A stretch of 64,000 nucleotides of DNA from Stieleria maiorica (lineage in GTDB: Bacteria > Planctomycetota > Planctomycetia > Pirellulales > Pirellulaceae): assembly GCF_008035925.1 (NCBI RefSeq), contig NZ_CP036264.1, positions 3,904,402 through 3,968,401 on the forward strand, in the 5' to 3' direction. The position numbers and the translations under genes were made by a program. The notes under the pieces were generated by a model. The model worked only from the letters and a program-made list of their open reading frames with translations. It was not told where the DNA came from and searched no databases. This document shows positions 7,645 through 17,011 of this stretch, in pieces (position 1 is the stretch's first letter; each line of letters starts with the position of its first letter).

Positions 7645-10600
7645 TTAGTGAGCGACTTCGTCCCACTTCAAGACGCGAATCGACCCGCTGGGCTCCATGA
7701 ACTCATACGCCCCCATCTCATAACCTTGAAAACTGGGGCGGGGGTTTCCGTCCAGGTCGATCGACACCAGGCCCGACAGGTCCGCGCCTGAATTGATCGC
7801 AGGGGATCCCATCGCCAAGTGGAAATCGCCCCCGCCAGGATCGACAAACAGCGGCGGGTCGTTGACTTCACCGATGCCAGGGCCGCTATTGGTGTACGGC
7901 CGACGCGACGCATGAACCAGGTTGTACTGATGGTCGAACACGCCATCTGGGTTCGCGTTATAAAGTCCATAGGACGCGGCGTCAAAAATGGAGTTCCTGA
8001 CCGTCGTGTCGCCAGAATAGCGGATCAAACCAAAGAACTTTGCCGCTGCGACGGTCGTCTGCACGATCGAATACGTTGCGTCGGTACCACGCAGGTGAAT
8101 GCCATAATCGGTTCCGGCGATCACGCAATTGGTGACTGAGCCTTGCATCGATTGAAGCGCTATCCCGTAGCGACCAGCCAGAATCGACGATTGGGCGATG
8201 TCACAGCGGTCACCCCTGGCGAGGATCCCCCAGCTTCCGGTCAGCCGAGTGAATGTGCATCGATGGATCGTTCCCGATCCGCTGGCTTGGTAAACGCCCG
8301 TGCTGGACAGGTCGGCGAAATGCACGTTGTCGGAAATCACTTCCGCATCACGGAATACCAGTCCTTGCCGACCGTTGCGAATGCTGCAATCACGTATTTG
8401 GACGGTGGATCGATTGGCCGGGTCGCCGCGGACGTAAACGCCACACCGGGTCGCCCCCGTCACGCTTGACTGGCCGATCCGAATCGGCGAATCGTTTGTG
8501 CCGACGCTGCGCAGGTAGACCCCGTAGGCAGCGTCGTTGAATTTGGATTTCGTGATCTCACATTCGCCGTCCAGGTAACCCAGCACGCCATATTTGGTGG
8601 CTGCCACGTTACACAGGTCGATCGACAAACTCCCGCGACTGCAATACGCGCCGATGTCGTTGCCGACCAAGTCGATCCCCGACAGCGTCAATTCGTCCCG
8701 TTGGCACAGCACGCCGTATTGGTTTCCGGTCACCTGGACGTTCATCGCAGGGGTCAATGTCAATGGTCGATTGTTGACGCGAATGCCGTAGCGGTTGTGA
8801 TTGAGCTGAAGGTTGCCGGCCGACGCAGGTGTGATCGTTGTCCCCGTCATCAGCAATCCGTATCCGGCGTTGCCCGAGAAATCGCAATCACGCAATCCCG
8901 GGATCGCGTTCTGGTTGCTGTAAATGTACGCCCCGTGACCGTTACCGCGTGAAGAACTCTTGCCAATCCGCACGTTCGTGCAATCGTTGATCCTGATTCC
9001 ATAAGACGCGCATCCGGTGACGACCAGATTGCTGATGTCGACCATCTTGGAACGATAGGCATAAAAACCCGTTGTCTTGCCCTTGGCCGTCGAGTCGACA
9101 ATCGAACATTCGCCGTAGTAGTCGATGATCGGGTATTGGCAGGTCTCGCTGGTGGTGACGTCTCGGATCGACCATGTCACAGCGTTTGCCATCACACCGC
9201 GTGGCGCACCACGAAACGTGTTGTTGTCGGCAGCCGTGTAGGTCCAAGTCCCGTTGCGCAAGTACAACGCCGCCGCCGTGTGGTTCTCCGAAATCAGATC
9301 TCTTAACAACGGAGGATTGTCCGACGTATTGTGGATCGTGATTCCATACCTGGAATTGGTGAAATTGCATCGCTGGACATCAATCTGGTCGGAGCGGGCG
9401 TACAGTCCGTACGTGCACGACTTGGGATCGGCTGGGTTTCCGTCGAAAGTGCTGTCAGAAATCCGGACCGATTTGCTGTCCGACAGGTACGCCCCCATCG
9501 AAGCGCCGCCGAAGACACAGTTGTCGACCGATACACGGGTTCGATAGCTGACCAATCCGCGCGCGTTGCCGCTCAAATCTCGATCGGACACGATCAAATC
9601 AGCGTCCTCGCCCTTGGCATGATTGGTGTAGATGGCGACGTCATTGTCGATAAAATCCACGCGGTCCTTCTTCGCGAGCGTCAGCCGCTTATTCCCCGAA
9701 CGCTGGTACAAGGCGTACTTGTTCCCAAGCAACGTGACCTTGCGGAAATCGTAATCACCCTGGTGCGCGGTGATTCCGACTCGCATGGATTCGACGACCA
9801 AATCAGAAAGGGTCGCCGACTTGCCCGTCGTATCACCGAGTGTCACGCCGTAATGCCCGTCTTTGACTGTGCAACGACTCATCGAGAGCGATTCGCCGTC
9901 ACAGCGGACGGCATGCGATGTGGTTTCCAGGAAATTGCATCGGGTGATCGCGGCCTGCTTTAGCGCCGTGCCATAGACACCGACCGTGCTGCGACTGAAA
10001 TCACAACGCGAAACCGACAACGCCGCGCGGGCCGCGTAGACCCCTCGTGTGCTTGTGGCCGGGTCGTTCGGATCGACGCGGTCGGTGAAACGACAACGCG
10101 TGACCGAAACACCATTTCCGTCATACCCGATGCATCCGTATTGCGTCGCGGCGAACTGACAATTGATCACATTGGTCGATTGGATCCCCGAAGTGTAAAT
10201 GCCGTATCTCACTCGCCGAAAGCTGCATCCGCTGGCGAACAGCCGGTGCGTCCCCAAATCGCGGAGGGCATATGTCAATCGATGAAAGTTGCAATTCAAG
10301 TAGTAGGCGTTGCCCGCGGTGTTGGTGACCAGACAGCCATAATTACGGTCATCGATCGCGGGGTTGCCTTCGAATGCGAAACCGAAGAACAAGATGTTCC
10401 CGGTGTTGAACACGCGGATCGTCCAGGTCTTCGCCGCAGGCCGGACGACGACGTCGCCTTTATCTCCCGTGTAGACCCCGGTTCGATCCGCGTACAACAC
10501 CATCCAACCCGCTGCGTTTGAACCGCTGCCCTTGATCACGACGTTTTCGTCATAGGTTCCCGCGCCGACGAACAGGACGTCCCCCTGTCCCGCAATTGAG

Positions 10601-10809
10601 GTTGCCTTGGCGAGAGTGCGAAAGGCTTGGTTGCGATCCGTTCCGGGGTTGCTATCGTTGCCGGTTTTGCGCACGTAGTAGTTGGTCGCGCAAGCCGTTG
10701 TGGTCAAGACAGTTGTGGTCCAGACAAATGCAACGAGCACCATTACAACGATGCGGCGGCAATTCTTCAGGCGGTGCGTCACGGCAGCAGACCGGTGGGA
10801 TGGTGTCAA
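7645..10809 (-). CDS. Secreted right-handed parallel beta-helix repeat protein
   Basis: A 1054-residue exported protein. After a basic N-terminus, a hydrophobic stretch (IVVMVLVAFVWTTTVLTTTACA) gives a signal peptide. The mature start NYYVRKTGNDSNPGTDRNQAF is the usual DUF1565-like entry of pectate-lyase-type beta-helix proteins. The rest is a long series of ~22-residue turns with recurring patterns such as ISRCxFxxxxYGIY, NxxYGIRVNN and GxYLRxxxN, as in polysaccharide lyases and NosD/adhesin-like solenoids. No catalytic set could be assigned. It ends with a typical planctomycete close (INSGADLSGLVSIDLDGNPR). Roles in polysaccharide binding or breakdown, or in surface adhesion, are possible given the exopolysaccharide and pilus neighbours. 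The start gives a slightly long but normal n-region. Confidence 0.85.
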   Translation of the reverse strand: MTPSHRSAAVTHRLKNCRRIVVMVLVAFVWTTTVLTTTACATNYYVRKTGNDSNPGTDRNQAFRTLAKATSIAGQGDVLFVGAGTYDENVVIKGSGSNAAGWMVLYADRTGVYTGDKGDVVVRPAAKTWTIRVFNTGNILFFGFAFEGNPAIDDRNYGCLVTNTAGNAYYLNCNFHRLTYALRDLGTHRLFASGCSFRRVRYGIYTSGIQSTNVINCQFAATQYGCIGYDGNGVSVTRCRFTDRVDPNDPATSTRGVYAARAALSVSRCDFSRSTVGVYGTALKQAAITRCNFLETTSHAVRCDGESLSMSRCTVKDGHYGVTLGDTTGKSATLSDLVVESMRVGITAHQGDYDFRKVTLLGNKYALYQRSGNKRLTLAKKDRVDFIDNDVAIYTNHAKGEDADLIVSDRDLSGNARGLVSYRTRVSVDNCVFGGASMGAYLSDSKSVRISDSTFDGNPADPKSCTYGLYARSDQIDVQRCNFTNSRYGITIHNTSDNPPLLRDLISENHTAAALYLRNGTWTYTAADNNTFRGAPRGVMANAVTWSIRDVTTSETCQYPIIDYYGECSIVDSTAKGKTTGFYAYRSKMVDISNLVVTGCASYGIRINDCTNVRIGKSSSRGNGHGAYIYSNQNAIPGLRDCDFSGNAGYGLLMTGTTITPASAGNLQLNHNRYGIRVNNRPLTLTPAMNVQVTGNQYGVLCQRDELTLSGIDLVGNDIGAYCSRGSLSIDLCNVAATKYGVLGYLDGECEITKSKFNDAAYGVYLRSVGTNDSPIRIGQSSVTGATRCGVYVRGDPANRSTVQIRDCSIRNGRQGLVFRDAEVISDNVHFADLSSTGVYQASGSGTIHRCTFTRLTGSWGILARGDRCDIAQSSILAGRYGIALQSMQGSVTNCVIAGTDYGIHLRGTDATYSIVQTTVAAAKFFGLIRYSGDTTVRNSIFDAASYGLYNANPDGVFDHQYNLVHASRRPYTNSGPGIGEVNDPPLFVDPGGGDFHLAMGSPAINSGADLSGLVSIDLDGNPRPSFQGYEMGAYEFMEPSGSIRVLKWDEVAH

Positions 10810-10836
10810 TGAGGATCGCCGGGCCCGGGCGATGCC

Positions 10837-11703
10837 CTAAGGCAGGTCCGGCAAACCCTCCAGTTCGGGCAACTCTGGCATCTCGGGCAACGGCAGGTCC
10901 TCCGGAAGCGCAATTTCCAATTCCTCGGAGATGGAATTCAGCCCCAGATCGGGATCGGGAGGCGTTTCGAATCCTGGATCCTGCCATGCGAAGTCGTCGC
11001 GAATTTCCCGTGGACGTGAGATCGGACCCGGACTCGGGGTTCGGCGTCGGATCCGTCTCGGCGTCGGCCCCTCGACCGCCGGATTTTCGATCGGCTGGTT
11101 CATCATCGCCAACGTCAATCGTTCGCCCAGATACCCGATCTCCGCAGTCCTGTCACGACAGTTGATTGAAACCATCGAGATGCCATCGAATTCCTCTCCG
11201 GCTTGAAGCGGCACCAGTTTTCCGCCGACACGCAACAGCGCCAACGTTGATGAAGTATTGTCCGGATCGGTCGTCACAAATCCGATCAGCCGAATGATGG
11301 CCTGCTCGGTTTCCTCGTCCGGCGTTTCCACCTCGATTTTGACCGCCTTGGCTTTCGGGGGCGAAAAGAAGTCGACGTTTTCCAGGATCGGTGGCAGCGC
11401 AAGTTCCTCGATCGCACCCTCCGCCGTCGGATCGGTTTCGGCCGACGGCTCCGCACGCGGTAGCACCGCATTCGGATCGCTCGGAAGCGAATTGTTGCTG
11501 ACCTGCGTCACCGACAATGCCGGCGCTGCGCCGGATTCGGAGTCATTCGATGCCAAATCCGCATCACGATTCAGTTCCACGTGCGGCTGGTCATTCGACT
11601 CTCCAGACCCCGTGCAACCGGCGCAACAAATTGAAGCGACCAGCGCCACGGAAATGACGCGTCGAAATGTGTTGAATGGTACGGAGCAGTTGGTTTTGGT
11701 CAC
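10837..11703 (-). CDS. PilP-like lipoprotein next to the pilus operon
   Basis: A 288-residue product from the GTG at 11703, chosen because it puts FRRVISVALVASICCAGC, a signal peptide with lipobox Cys, near the N-terminus; upstream in-frame codons are basic and low-complexity. A disordered acidic region follows, then about residues 150-220 contain IIRLIGFVTTDPDN, LALLRVGGKLVPLQAGEEFDGISMVSI and IGYLGERLTLAM. That pattern resembles the beta domain of PilP/GspC proteins, which link inner-membrane PilNO to the secretin. The C-terminal third is rich in Arg, Pro and acidic Leu-Pro repeats. It is transcribed divergently from the receiver gene that heads the pilus operon. The PilP assignment rests on pattern and neighbourhood only. 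Confidence 0.6.
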   Translation of the reverse strand: MTKTNCSVPFNTFRRVISVALVASICCAGCTGSGESNDQPHVELNRDADLASNDSESGAAPALSVTQVSNNSLPSDPNAVLPRAEPSAETDPTAEGAIEELALPPILENVDFFSPPKAKAVKIEVETPDEETEQAIIRLIGFVTTDPDNTSSTLALLRVGGKLVPLQAGEEFDGISMVSINCRDRTAEIGYLGERLTLAMMNQPIENPAVEGPTPRRIRRRTPSPGPISRPREIRDDFAWQDPGFETPPDPDLGLNSISEELEIALPEDLPLPEMPELPELEGLPDLP

Positions 11704-11965
11704 GATTGGTCGCGCTGTGGATCGATTCTGGAAATCCTCTCTGTCGCACTCTGTGACATGCGCTGAACGCGCGGATGTCTCGGGCGGCGAATTGGCGGTT
11801 TTCCCTCGGGTTGAGGGCGATCTGCGGTGGGTTCTATGCGATCTTTGCCAACTGTCACGTCTTTGGTTGACGGTAGGTTTCGGCAACCTAGCGTTTGGAC
11901 ACGGCAACAGACCCCAGTTTTGTCCATTCCAGTGTTGCCAATCCCGGCGCCCGCAACCGCGTTCA

Positions 11966-12376
11966 ATGAATTCCGAAGCCAAGAAGATCCTGGTCTACAT
12001 CGCTCATCCGACCGTGTTGGAAGTGACGGTGTTTCGTCTCGAGTTGCTCGGGATGCGGACCACGGGCGTAAGCAGCAGCGACGAGATGTCCGAGGCTCTG
12101 ACCGCCGGTTTGCCGGATGCCGTGCTGGTCGACCTGGACCTTGAAATGGGCGAAGGGATTCGTTGGGTCGAAAAGATCGCCTCGGACGAGTGCACCAGTC
12201 ATATTCCGATCATGTGTATCTCCAGCCGCGGAGATTTGGTCGAAGTCGAAAACGCATACAAAGCCGGCGCAAAAAGCTTTGTGATTTCGCCCTACGACCC
12301 GGTCGTCCTGGAAACCAAACTCGTTGCATTATTGAATCATGACTCCGAGCCCGTCGGCTCTCACCGAGAACCTTAG
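11966..12376 (+). CDS. Degenerate CheY-like receiver protein at head of pilus operon
   Basis: A 136-residue single-domain receiver. The fold is evident (ILVYIAHPTVLEVTVFRLELLG, DAVLVDLDLEMGEGIRW, IPIMCISSRGDLVEVENAYKAGAKSFVISPYDP), and the phosphoacceptor-position Asp in VLVDLDL is present. However, the acidic pair after strand 1 is replaced by IAHP, and the Lys before the last cis-Pro is Ser (ISP instead of TKP). Phosphorylation in the usual Mg-dependent way is therefore doubtful, and it may work as a constitutive or protein-binding pseudo-receiver. ATG 11966 is the natural start; the frame runs open upstream but is not protein-like. It lies 10 bases before the PilB/GspE gene, so it is probably part of that operon and may control assembly. 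Confidence 0.85.
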   Translation: MNSEAKKILVYIAHPTVLEVTVFRLELLGMRTTGVSSSDEMSEALTAGLPDAVLVDLDLEMGEGIRWVEKIASDECTSHIPIMCISSRGDLVEVENAYKAGAKSFVISPYDPVVLETKLVALLNHDSEPVGSHREP

Positions 12377-12386
12377 GGTAGCGACG

Positions 12387-14093
12387 ATGAGCAGCGTAAA
12401 GATCCGCCGCATCGGTGACATTCTCTTGGAACACGGTGTCATCACCGAGCAACAGCTGCAAACCGCACTGGTCGACCAGCGTCAAACACGGCTGCAACTG
12501 GGCGTCTTTTTGTTGCGGCGTGGCTTGGTGACGCGAGAGCAACTGGGCAAAGCACTCGCCGAACAATACGAATTGCCATTTTGCGATTTCGAAGAACACG
12601 ACACGCACGGGCAACTGGTCCGGCTGCTTCCAGAATCATTCGCGCGACGACGCAAGGTGGCTCCGGTCCAGCTTCAAAACAAGGTGTTGCGATTGGGGAT
12701 GATCAATCCCAGCGACATGGAGGCGATCAGCGAAATCGAACTGATGACCGGCTATCAGGTCGAACCGGCAATCTGTTTGGAAGAGGACATCGACCGCATG
12801 CTCGAATCGGCCTTCGATGACCGAATCAAAGCCAAGCAAACCGCCGTCGATATCCGCATCCAAGAACTCAACGAGCGGGTCTCGGAAATCGTCGATGGCG
12901 ATGAAAACCTGGAAGACAGTGACGCCCCGGTCGTACGATTGCTCGACGCGATTCTGATGGGGGCCGTCCGTGCCGAGGCCAGTGACATCCATCTCGAACC
13001 CGACGCGCCGCAGATGCGGGTTCGCTATCGGATCGATGGACAATTGCACCAGATCATGACCGTGCCGGGAGATTCGGAGGACGCATTGGTCGGCCGCGTG
13101 AAGGTGTTGGCCGATTTGGACACCGCTGAAAAGCGACGCCCCCAAGACGGAAACCTGACGATCCAGGACGGGGAGACACGAGCCAGTTTTCGCGTCAGCT
13201 GCATCCCCTGTGTTCGCGGCGAAAAAGTCGTCATGCGGGTGCTCGATGAATCCAGCAAGACCTTTGATTTTTCATTGCTGGGAATGCAGGAGCGCCAACT
13301 GGAATCCGTCAAACAACTGCTCGATCGCCCCCACGGCATGATCGTGATGACCGGCCCGACGGGATCCGGGAAAACAACGACGATGTACTCGATGTTGTGC
13401 AGCATGGACTCGGCATCAAAAAACATCTCAACGATCGAAGACCCCGTCGAATTTCGCTTGCCGGGAATTAACCAGGTCCACGCCAACAACGAATTCGGAA
13501 TGGGATTCGCCAACGGACTGAAGTACCTGATGCGCCAAGACCCCGACGTGATCCTGGTCGGCGAAATCCGCGATCACGAGACGGCCGCGACGGCGGTTCA
13601 AGCCGCCCTCACCGGACACCTGCTGATCAGCACACTGCACACCAACGACGCCGTCGGGACCGTTGCCAGATTGGGCGATCTGGGACTGGACAATTTCAAA
13701 ATCGCCGGTGCGCTGGTCGCCTCCATCGCACAACGTCTCTTGCGTCGGCTTTGCCAGCACTGCAAACGCAAGTGCGAACTGAACCGGCGTTTGGTGGAAC
13801 TGATCTATCAGGGTCGCGAGATCCCCGCCGATCTCGACCTTAGCGGGGCATTCTATGAAGCGGTCGGCTGCGAACAATGCGGCGGCACCGGGTATGCCGG
13901 CCGGGTCCCGATTTTCGAAATCATGGTCGTGACGCCGCAATTGGAACACGCCATCGAATCCGGAATGCCCGGCAGCACGCTGCGCAACATCGCCTGCAGC
14001 GAAGGCATGGTGGACCTGGCCACGATGGGATTGGATCAAGCCAGGCAAGGCGTCACGTCCATCGAAGAAGTCTACTTTAAACTCTCGGGCTAA
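12387..14093 (+). CDS. PilB/GspE-type assembly ATPase
   Basis: Cytoplasmic hexameric ATPase that drives pilus or pseudopilus assembly; 568 residues. The N-terminal MshEN/GspE-N domain (IGDILLEHGVITEQQLQTAL, LPFCDFEEHD) is followed by a linker. The catalytic core has LDAILMGAVRAEASDIHLEP, Walker A GPTGSGKTTTMYSML, the Asp box STIEDPVEF, Walker B LMRQDPDVILVGEIRDHETA and the His box LISTLHTNDAVGTVARL. A zinc-binding tetracysteine pair is present (CQHCKRKC and CEQCGGTGYAGR), as in GspE/PilB but not PilT. The start ATG 12387 follows the receiver stop by 10 bases; an in-frame ATG at 12339 would overlap that gene and gives no family-like residues. Confidence 0.95.
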   Translation: MSSVKIRRIGDILLEHGVITEQQLQTALVDQRQTRLQLGVFLLRRGLVTREQLGKALAEQYELPFCDFEEHDTHGQLVRLLPESFARRRKVAPVQLQNKVLRLGMINPSDMEAISEIELMTGYQVEPAICLEEDIDRMLESAFDDRIKAKQTAVDIRIQELNERVSEIVDGDENLEDSDAPVVRLLDAILMGAVRAEASDIHLEPDAPQMRVRYRIDGQLHQIMTVPGDSEDALVGRVKVLADLDTAEKRRPQDGNLTIQDGETRASFRVSCIPCVRGEKVVMRVLDESSKTFDFSLLGMQERQLESVKQLLDRPHGMIVMTGPTGSGKTTTMYSMLCSMDSASKNISTIEDPVEFRLPGINQVHANNEFGMGFANGLKYLMRQDPDVILVGEIRDHETAATAVQAALTGHLLISTLHTNDAVGTVARLGDLGLDNFKIAGALVASIAQRLLRRLCQHCKRKCELNRRLVELIYQGREIPADLDLSGAFYEAVGCEQCGGTGYAGRVPIFEIMVVTPQLEHAIESGMPGSTLRNIACSEGMVDLATMGLDQARQGVTSIEEVYFKLSG

Positions 14094-14098
14094 CGACC

Positions 14099-15256
14099 AT
14101 GAGTACCGCATCGAGCCAGGGCGGTGCACGTGCCGTCACGGGAAACGAACACGCCGAACCGCCGAACCTGTTCAAGACATTGCACGAGATCAAGTTCGGC
14201 AATGATCCTCAGCGGCGATTCAAGCGAAAGGACTTGATCCTGTTCCTCAGGAACTTGACGACGCTTGTGCAAAACGGAGTGTCGTTGACGCATGCGTTGG
14301 AAACCGTCGCACGAGACCGGTCGCTGAAGAAGTACCACCACATTTTGTCCTCGATCTCTCGGGCACTCAAAGGCGGGGAATCGCTCTCGACGGCGATGAA
14401 AACATTCCCCAGTGCCTTCAACACCACCTTGATCAGTCAGGTCGAAGTCGGTGAACGTTCCGGGGCACTCGATCAAGCGCTGGTGCGAGTGACCGAACAG
14501 CTCGAACGTTCCTCGGGCCATCGCAAGATGATCCTCAAAAAGCTGGCCTACCCGGCGATCCTGGTCGTCGCTGGAACGGGAAGTGTCACGTTCATGCTGT
14601 TGTACGTGATCCCGACCTTTCAACAAATGTACGAAGACGCCGGCGCGACGCTGCCCGCGATCACCCAACTGCTGATCGATTCCAGTGTGATGATTCAGAA
14701 CTACGGCTTTCATTTGCTGGGTTTGATCATCGTGCTTGCCGTGGCGGTGATCGCGCTGTTCCGAAATGTTCAATCAAGACGATGGATCGACCGCAATCTG
14801 ATCCGCATCCCCGTCATCGGCGACTGGTTTCGCAATCTTGCGATTTTGCAGTTTGCCGACGTCTTGGGAAATCTGATGGAAAGCGGATTCACGTTGGCCG
14901 AAGCCTTGCCACCGGCCGGCCGCGCGATCGGCAACCGCTACGTCCGGGAAAAGATCCTCGGGTTGTACACGGCGATCCGCCGCGGCGAACGGTTCAGCCA
15001 GTCACTGCAGCGCGAAGGCGACTTGTTCCCTGCCGTGGTGAACCAATTGGTGATTGTCGGTGAACGGACAGGGCGTTTGGTCCCGGTTACACACCAGATC
15101 CGAAAGCACCTCCGTCGTGACGTCGAAGACAGCACCGATGCATTGGTCGGAGCGATCGAACCGATCCTGACCATTGTATTGGCCGTCGCCGTCGGCGGGA
15201 TCCTGCTGGCCGTCTATCTGCCCATGTTCGATTTGATCGGAAAGGTGAATCATTGA
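14099..15256 (+). CDS. PilC/GspF-type inner-membrane platform protein
   Basis: 385 residues with the duplicated T2SSF domain. The first copy starts LILFLRNLTTLVQNGVSLTHAL and includes ALKGGESLSTAM and VGERSGALDQAL. The second starts LAILQFADVLGNLMESGFTLAEALP and includes AIRRGERFSQSLQ and VGERTGRLVPV. Three hydrophobic helices are at about residues 155-180, 205-225 and 355-380 (ILTIVLAVAVGGILLAVYLP). It anchors the PilB/GspE ATPase and the growing fibre in the inner membrane. It begins 5 bases after the ATPase stop, and its TGA overlaps the TTG start of the first prepilin gene by four bases, so translation is coupled along the operon. Confidence 0.94.
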   Translation: MSTASSQGGARAVTGNEHAEPPNLFKTLHEIKFGNDPQRRFKRKDLILFLRNLTTLVQNGVSLTHALETVARDRSLKKYHHILSSISRALKGGESLSTAMKTFPSAFNTTLISQVEVGERSGALDQALVRVTEQLERSSGHRKMILKKLAYPAILVVAGTGSVTFMLLYVIPTFQQMYEDAGATLPAITQLLIDSSVMIQNYGFHLLGLIIVLAVAVIALFRNVQSRRWIDRNLIRIPVIGDWFRNLAILQFADVLGNLMESGFTLAEALPPAGRAIGNRYVREKILGLYTAIRRGERFSQSLQREGDLFPAVVNQLVIVGERTGRLVPVTHQIRKHLRRDVEDSTDALVGAIEPILTIVLAVAVGGILLAVYLPMFDLIGKVNH

Positions 15257-15597
15257 ACACAACGCCCCACCGGAACAGCCCGCGACGCAGGGGCCTTTCG
15301 TTGCTGGAACTGCTGGCCGCACTAGCCATCATGGGCGTGATCGCGGTGGCGATCGTGCCGCGCATCAGTGGCGGCGCACGCGAGGCCAGTGACAGCAGTT
15401 GCCAATTGCGAAAAGCCGTTATCGAAGTTCAAGTGTCTTTGTGGCGTCGGGAAGTGGGACGTTGGCCGGCACGCGATCTTTCGGACATCGGGGCCAACGT
15501 CCGCTACTTCCCCGACGGTCTTCCCCGTTGCCCCGTTGACGGAACTCGATACGAGATCGATCAGTCCACCGGGAGGGTAAACGGGCATCATCACTAG
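15253..15597 (+). CDS. Prepilin-like protein 1 (GspG-like)
   Basis: 114 residues. A TTG start overlaps the GspF-type gene's TGA. The leader MNTTPHRNSPRRRG precedes LSLLELLAALAIMGVIAVAIV, a class III prepilin signal with Gly at -1 and Glu at +5, processed by a prepilin peptidase that is not encoded in this window. The globular part is short (WRREVGRWPARDLSDIGANVRYFPDG) and ends with CPVDGTRYEIDQSTGRV, a pattern also present in the next prepilin, so the two are paralogues. Both resemble small GspG-like major pseudopilins. The C-terminal HHH tail is a minor oddity. Confidence 0.88.
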   Translation: MNTTPHRNSPRRRGLSLLELLAALAIMGVIAVAIVPRISGGAREASDSSCQLRKAVIEVQVSLWRREVGRWPARDLSDIGANVRYFPDGLPRCPVDGTRYEIDQSTGRVNGHHH

Positions 15598-15746
15598 GCC
15601 AAAGGAGGGACTTTCTCGATCGCCTTGACCTATTTTTCAGCACCGATCGTTCCGCCCATCGGCCGGAATGTTTCGCCCCCGTAATTGATCCTGGCGGATC
15701 GATTCGACGTTTGGGCACTCCAATCGACTTTCCATTTGGGCATACC

Positions 15747-16073
15747 ATGCAACGCACCACAAACGCCAAACGAGCCGGTTTTTCACTGCTGGAGCTGCTG
15801 GCCGTCGTCACCATCCTCGCCGTGATCGCCGCTGTCGTCGTTCCGCGAATCTCCAGTTCGAAACTGGCCGCACAACAAGAAGTCAACAAACAGAACATCG
15901 CCGAAATCAACGCCGCGGTCGAACGCTGGTACTTCGAAAAAGGAAGTTACCCGCAACTGAACCTGTCCGACATCGCGGCCGACGTTCAGTATTTTCCGGA
16001 AGGAATCCCGCTGAACCCGGTCGACAACTCGGCCTACCAACTCGATGCAACCACGCACCGCGTGATCAAATAG
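15747..16073 (+). CDS. Prepilin-like protein 2 (GspG-like, paralogue of the preceding)
   Basis: 108 residues from ATG 15747, preferred over an in-frame ATG at 15711 because it gives a normal 11-residue leader (MQRTTNAKRAG) before FSLLELLAVVTILAVIAAVVV, with Gly-1, Phe+1 and Glu+5. The soluble part (WYFEKGSYPQLNLSDIAADVQYFPEGIPLNPVDNSAYQLD) matches prepilin 1 position by position. It is the better candidate for the major pilin because the Phe+1 signal is the most canonical in the cluster. The 149-base gap before it is the longest within the operon; an extra promoter there would allow higher expression, but none could be recognised. Confidence 0.9.
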   Translation: MQRTTNAKRAGFSLLELLAVVTILAVIAAVVVPRISSSKLAAQQEVNKQNIAEINAAVERWYFEKGSYPQLNLSDIAADVQYFPEGIPLNPVDNSAYQLDATTHRVIK

Positions 16074-16097
16074 CGCTTCGAGCCCCCAAATGATCCC

Positions 16098-16571
16098 GTG
16101 TTCCATCGTCGTCACCATCGTTGCGGTCTCAGCCTGATCGAACTGCTGGTCGTGGTCACACTGCTGGGGGTGTTCGCAACCGCGGCGCTGATGCGATTCG
16201 GTCGCGATACGTTTGGAGACACGGGGGCACGCTCGCAAGCACGGTTGTTGTCACTGGCTATGCTACACGCCCAGCGAGCCGCCATTCGCACCGGGGATTC
16301 TCATGGCGTTGTGATGCAAGGCCCCGCCGCGGCGGCCACCAGTTGGACCGTCGTCCGGCGCCGGCAGGACGGATCGAAAGTGACCGTCGAAGGACCCCAT
16401 GCAGTCGCCGAGCGCGTGCGTGTGTCTGCCAATGCGAGCGAGATGTGGTTCGATTTTGAAGGGATCGGATCGCAGCCCTTTGCGGCACAACTGCGAGGCC
16501 CCAATCGATCCTACACCGTCCATGTCGAACCTTGGACGCGGATGATCAGGACGCAAGAATCGTCGCCATGA
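16098..16571 (+). CDS. Minor prepilin, GspH-like
   Basis: 157 residues from a GTG. The leader MFHRRHHRCG precedes LSLIELLVVVTLLGVFATAAL (Gly-1, Glu+5). The body has ARSQARLLSLAMLHAQRAAIRTGDSHGVVM, the region following the helix in GspH/FimT-type minor pseudopilins, and ends in beta-like segments. It lies 24 bases after prepilin 2, and its TGA overlaps the ATG of the next prepilin (ATGA). It is likely part of the priming tip complex of the pseudopilus. Confidence 0.86.
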   Translation: MFHRRHHRCGLSLIELLVVVTLLGVFATAALMRFGRDTFGDTGARSQARLLSLAMLHAQRAAIRTGDSHGVVMQGPAAAATSWTVVRRRQDGSKVTVEGPHAVAERVRVSANASEMWFDFEGIGSQPFAAQLRGPNRSYTVHVEPWTRMIRTQESSP

Positions 16572-17011
16572 ACAAACCAATTCCGCGAGCCGGACAGACG
16601 ATGTTGGAGCTGATTGCGGCAACCATCGTGATCTCGATTGCGCTCGTCCCGGCGCTCAAACTGACGCGCACGCGGATCGCCAATACGGAGGCGTTGGAAC
16701 GCGCCGAAACCCGGCTGGCGTTGTGCACCGGCAAACTGGAACAGGAACTGGCGTACACGACCGCCAAGTGGGAATTGAATTCCCATCGGGGCAATTTCAG
16801 CAGCCTCGGGCAACCCGACGTCTGCTTCCAGGTGTCCAAGTCCGATGCGCTCGCCGCCGGCGGACGCCCCGGATCACTCGTGGCCATCGATGTCCTGGTC
16901 TGGCACGACGACGACGGAAACGACAGTCTGGACTCCGACGAGCAACGCGTCCATCTGGCAACCAAAATTGCCAAACTGGAGTCTTACGCGAGGGAGTTCG
17001 ATGGGCCGTAG
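16568..17011 (+). CDS. Minor prepilin, GspI/PilV-like
   Basis: 147 residues from ATG 16568, which overlaps the upstream TGA in an ATGA junction. The very short leader MNKPIPRAG precedes QTMLELIAATIVISIALVPAL (Gly-1, Glu+5). RIANTEALERAETRLALCTGKLEQELA is a long amphipathic continuation of the pilin helix. The C-terminal part has WHDDDGNDSLDSDEQRVHLAT, an acidic segment that could bind calcium; this is inferred only from composition. The gene overlaps the next prepilin gene by 11 bases. Confidence 0.85.
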   Translation: MNKPIPRAGQTMLELIAATIVISIALVPALKLTRTRIANTEALERAETRLALCTGKLEQELAYTTAKWELNSHRGNFSSLGQPDVCFQVSKSDALAAGGRPGSLVAIDVLVWHDDDGNDSLDSDEQRVHLATKIAKLESYAREFDGP

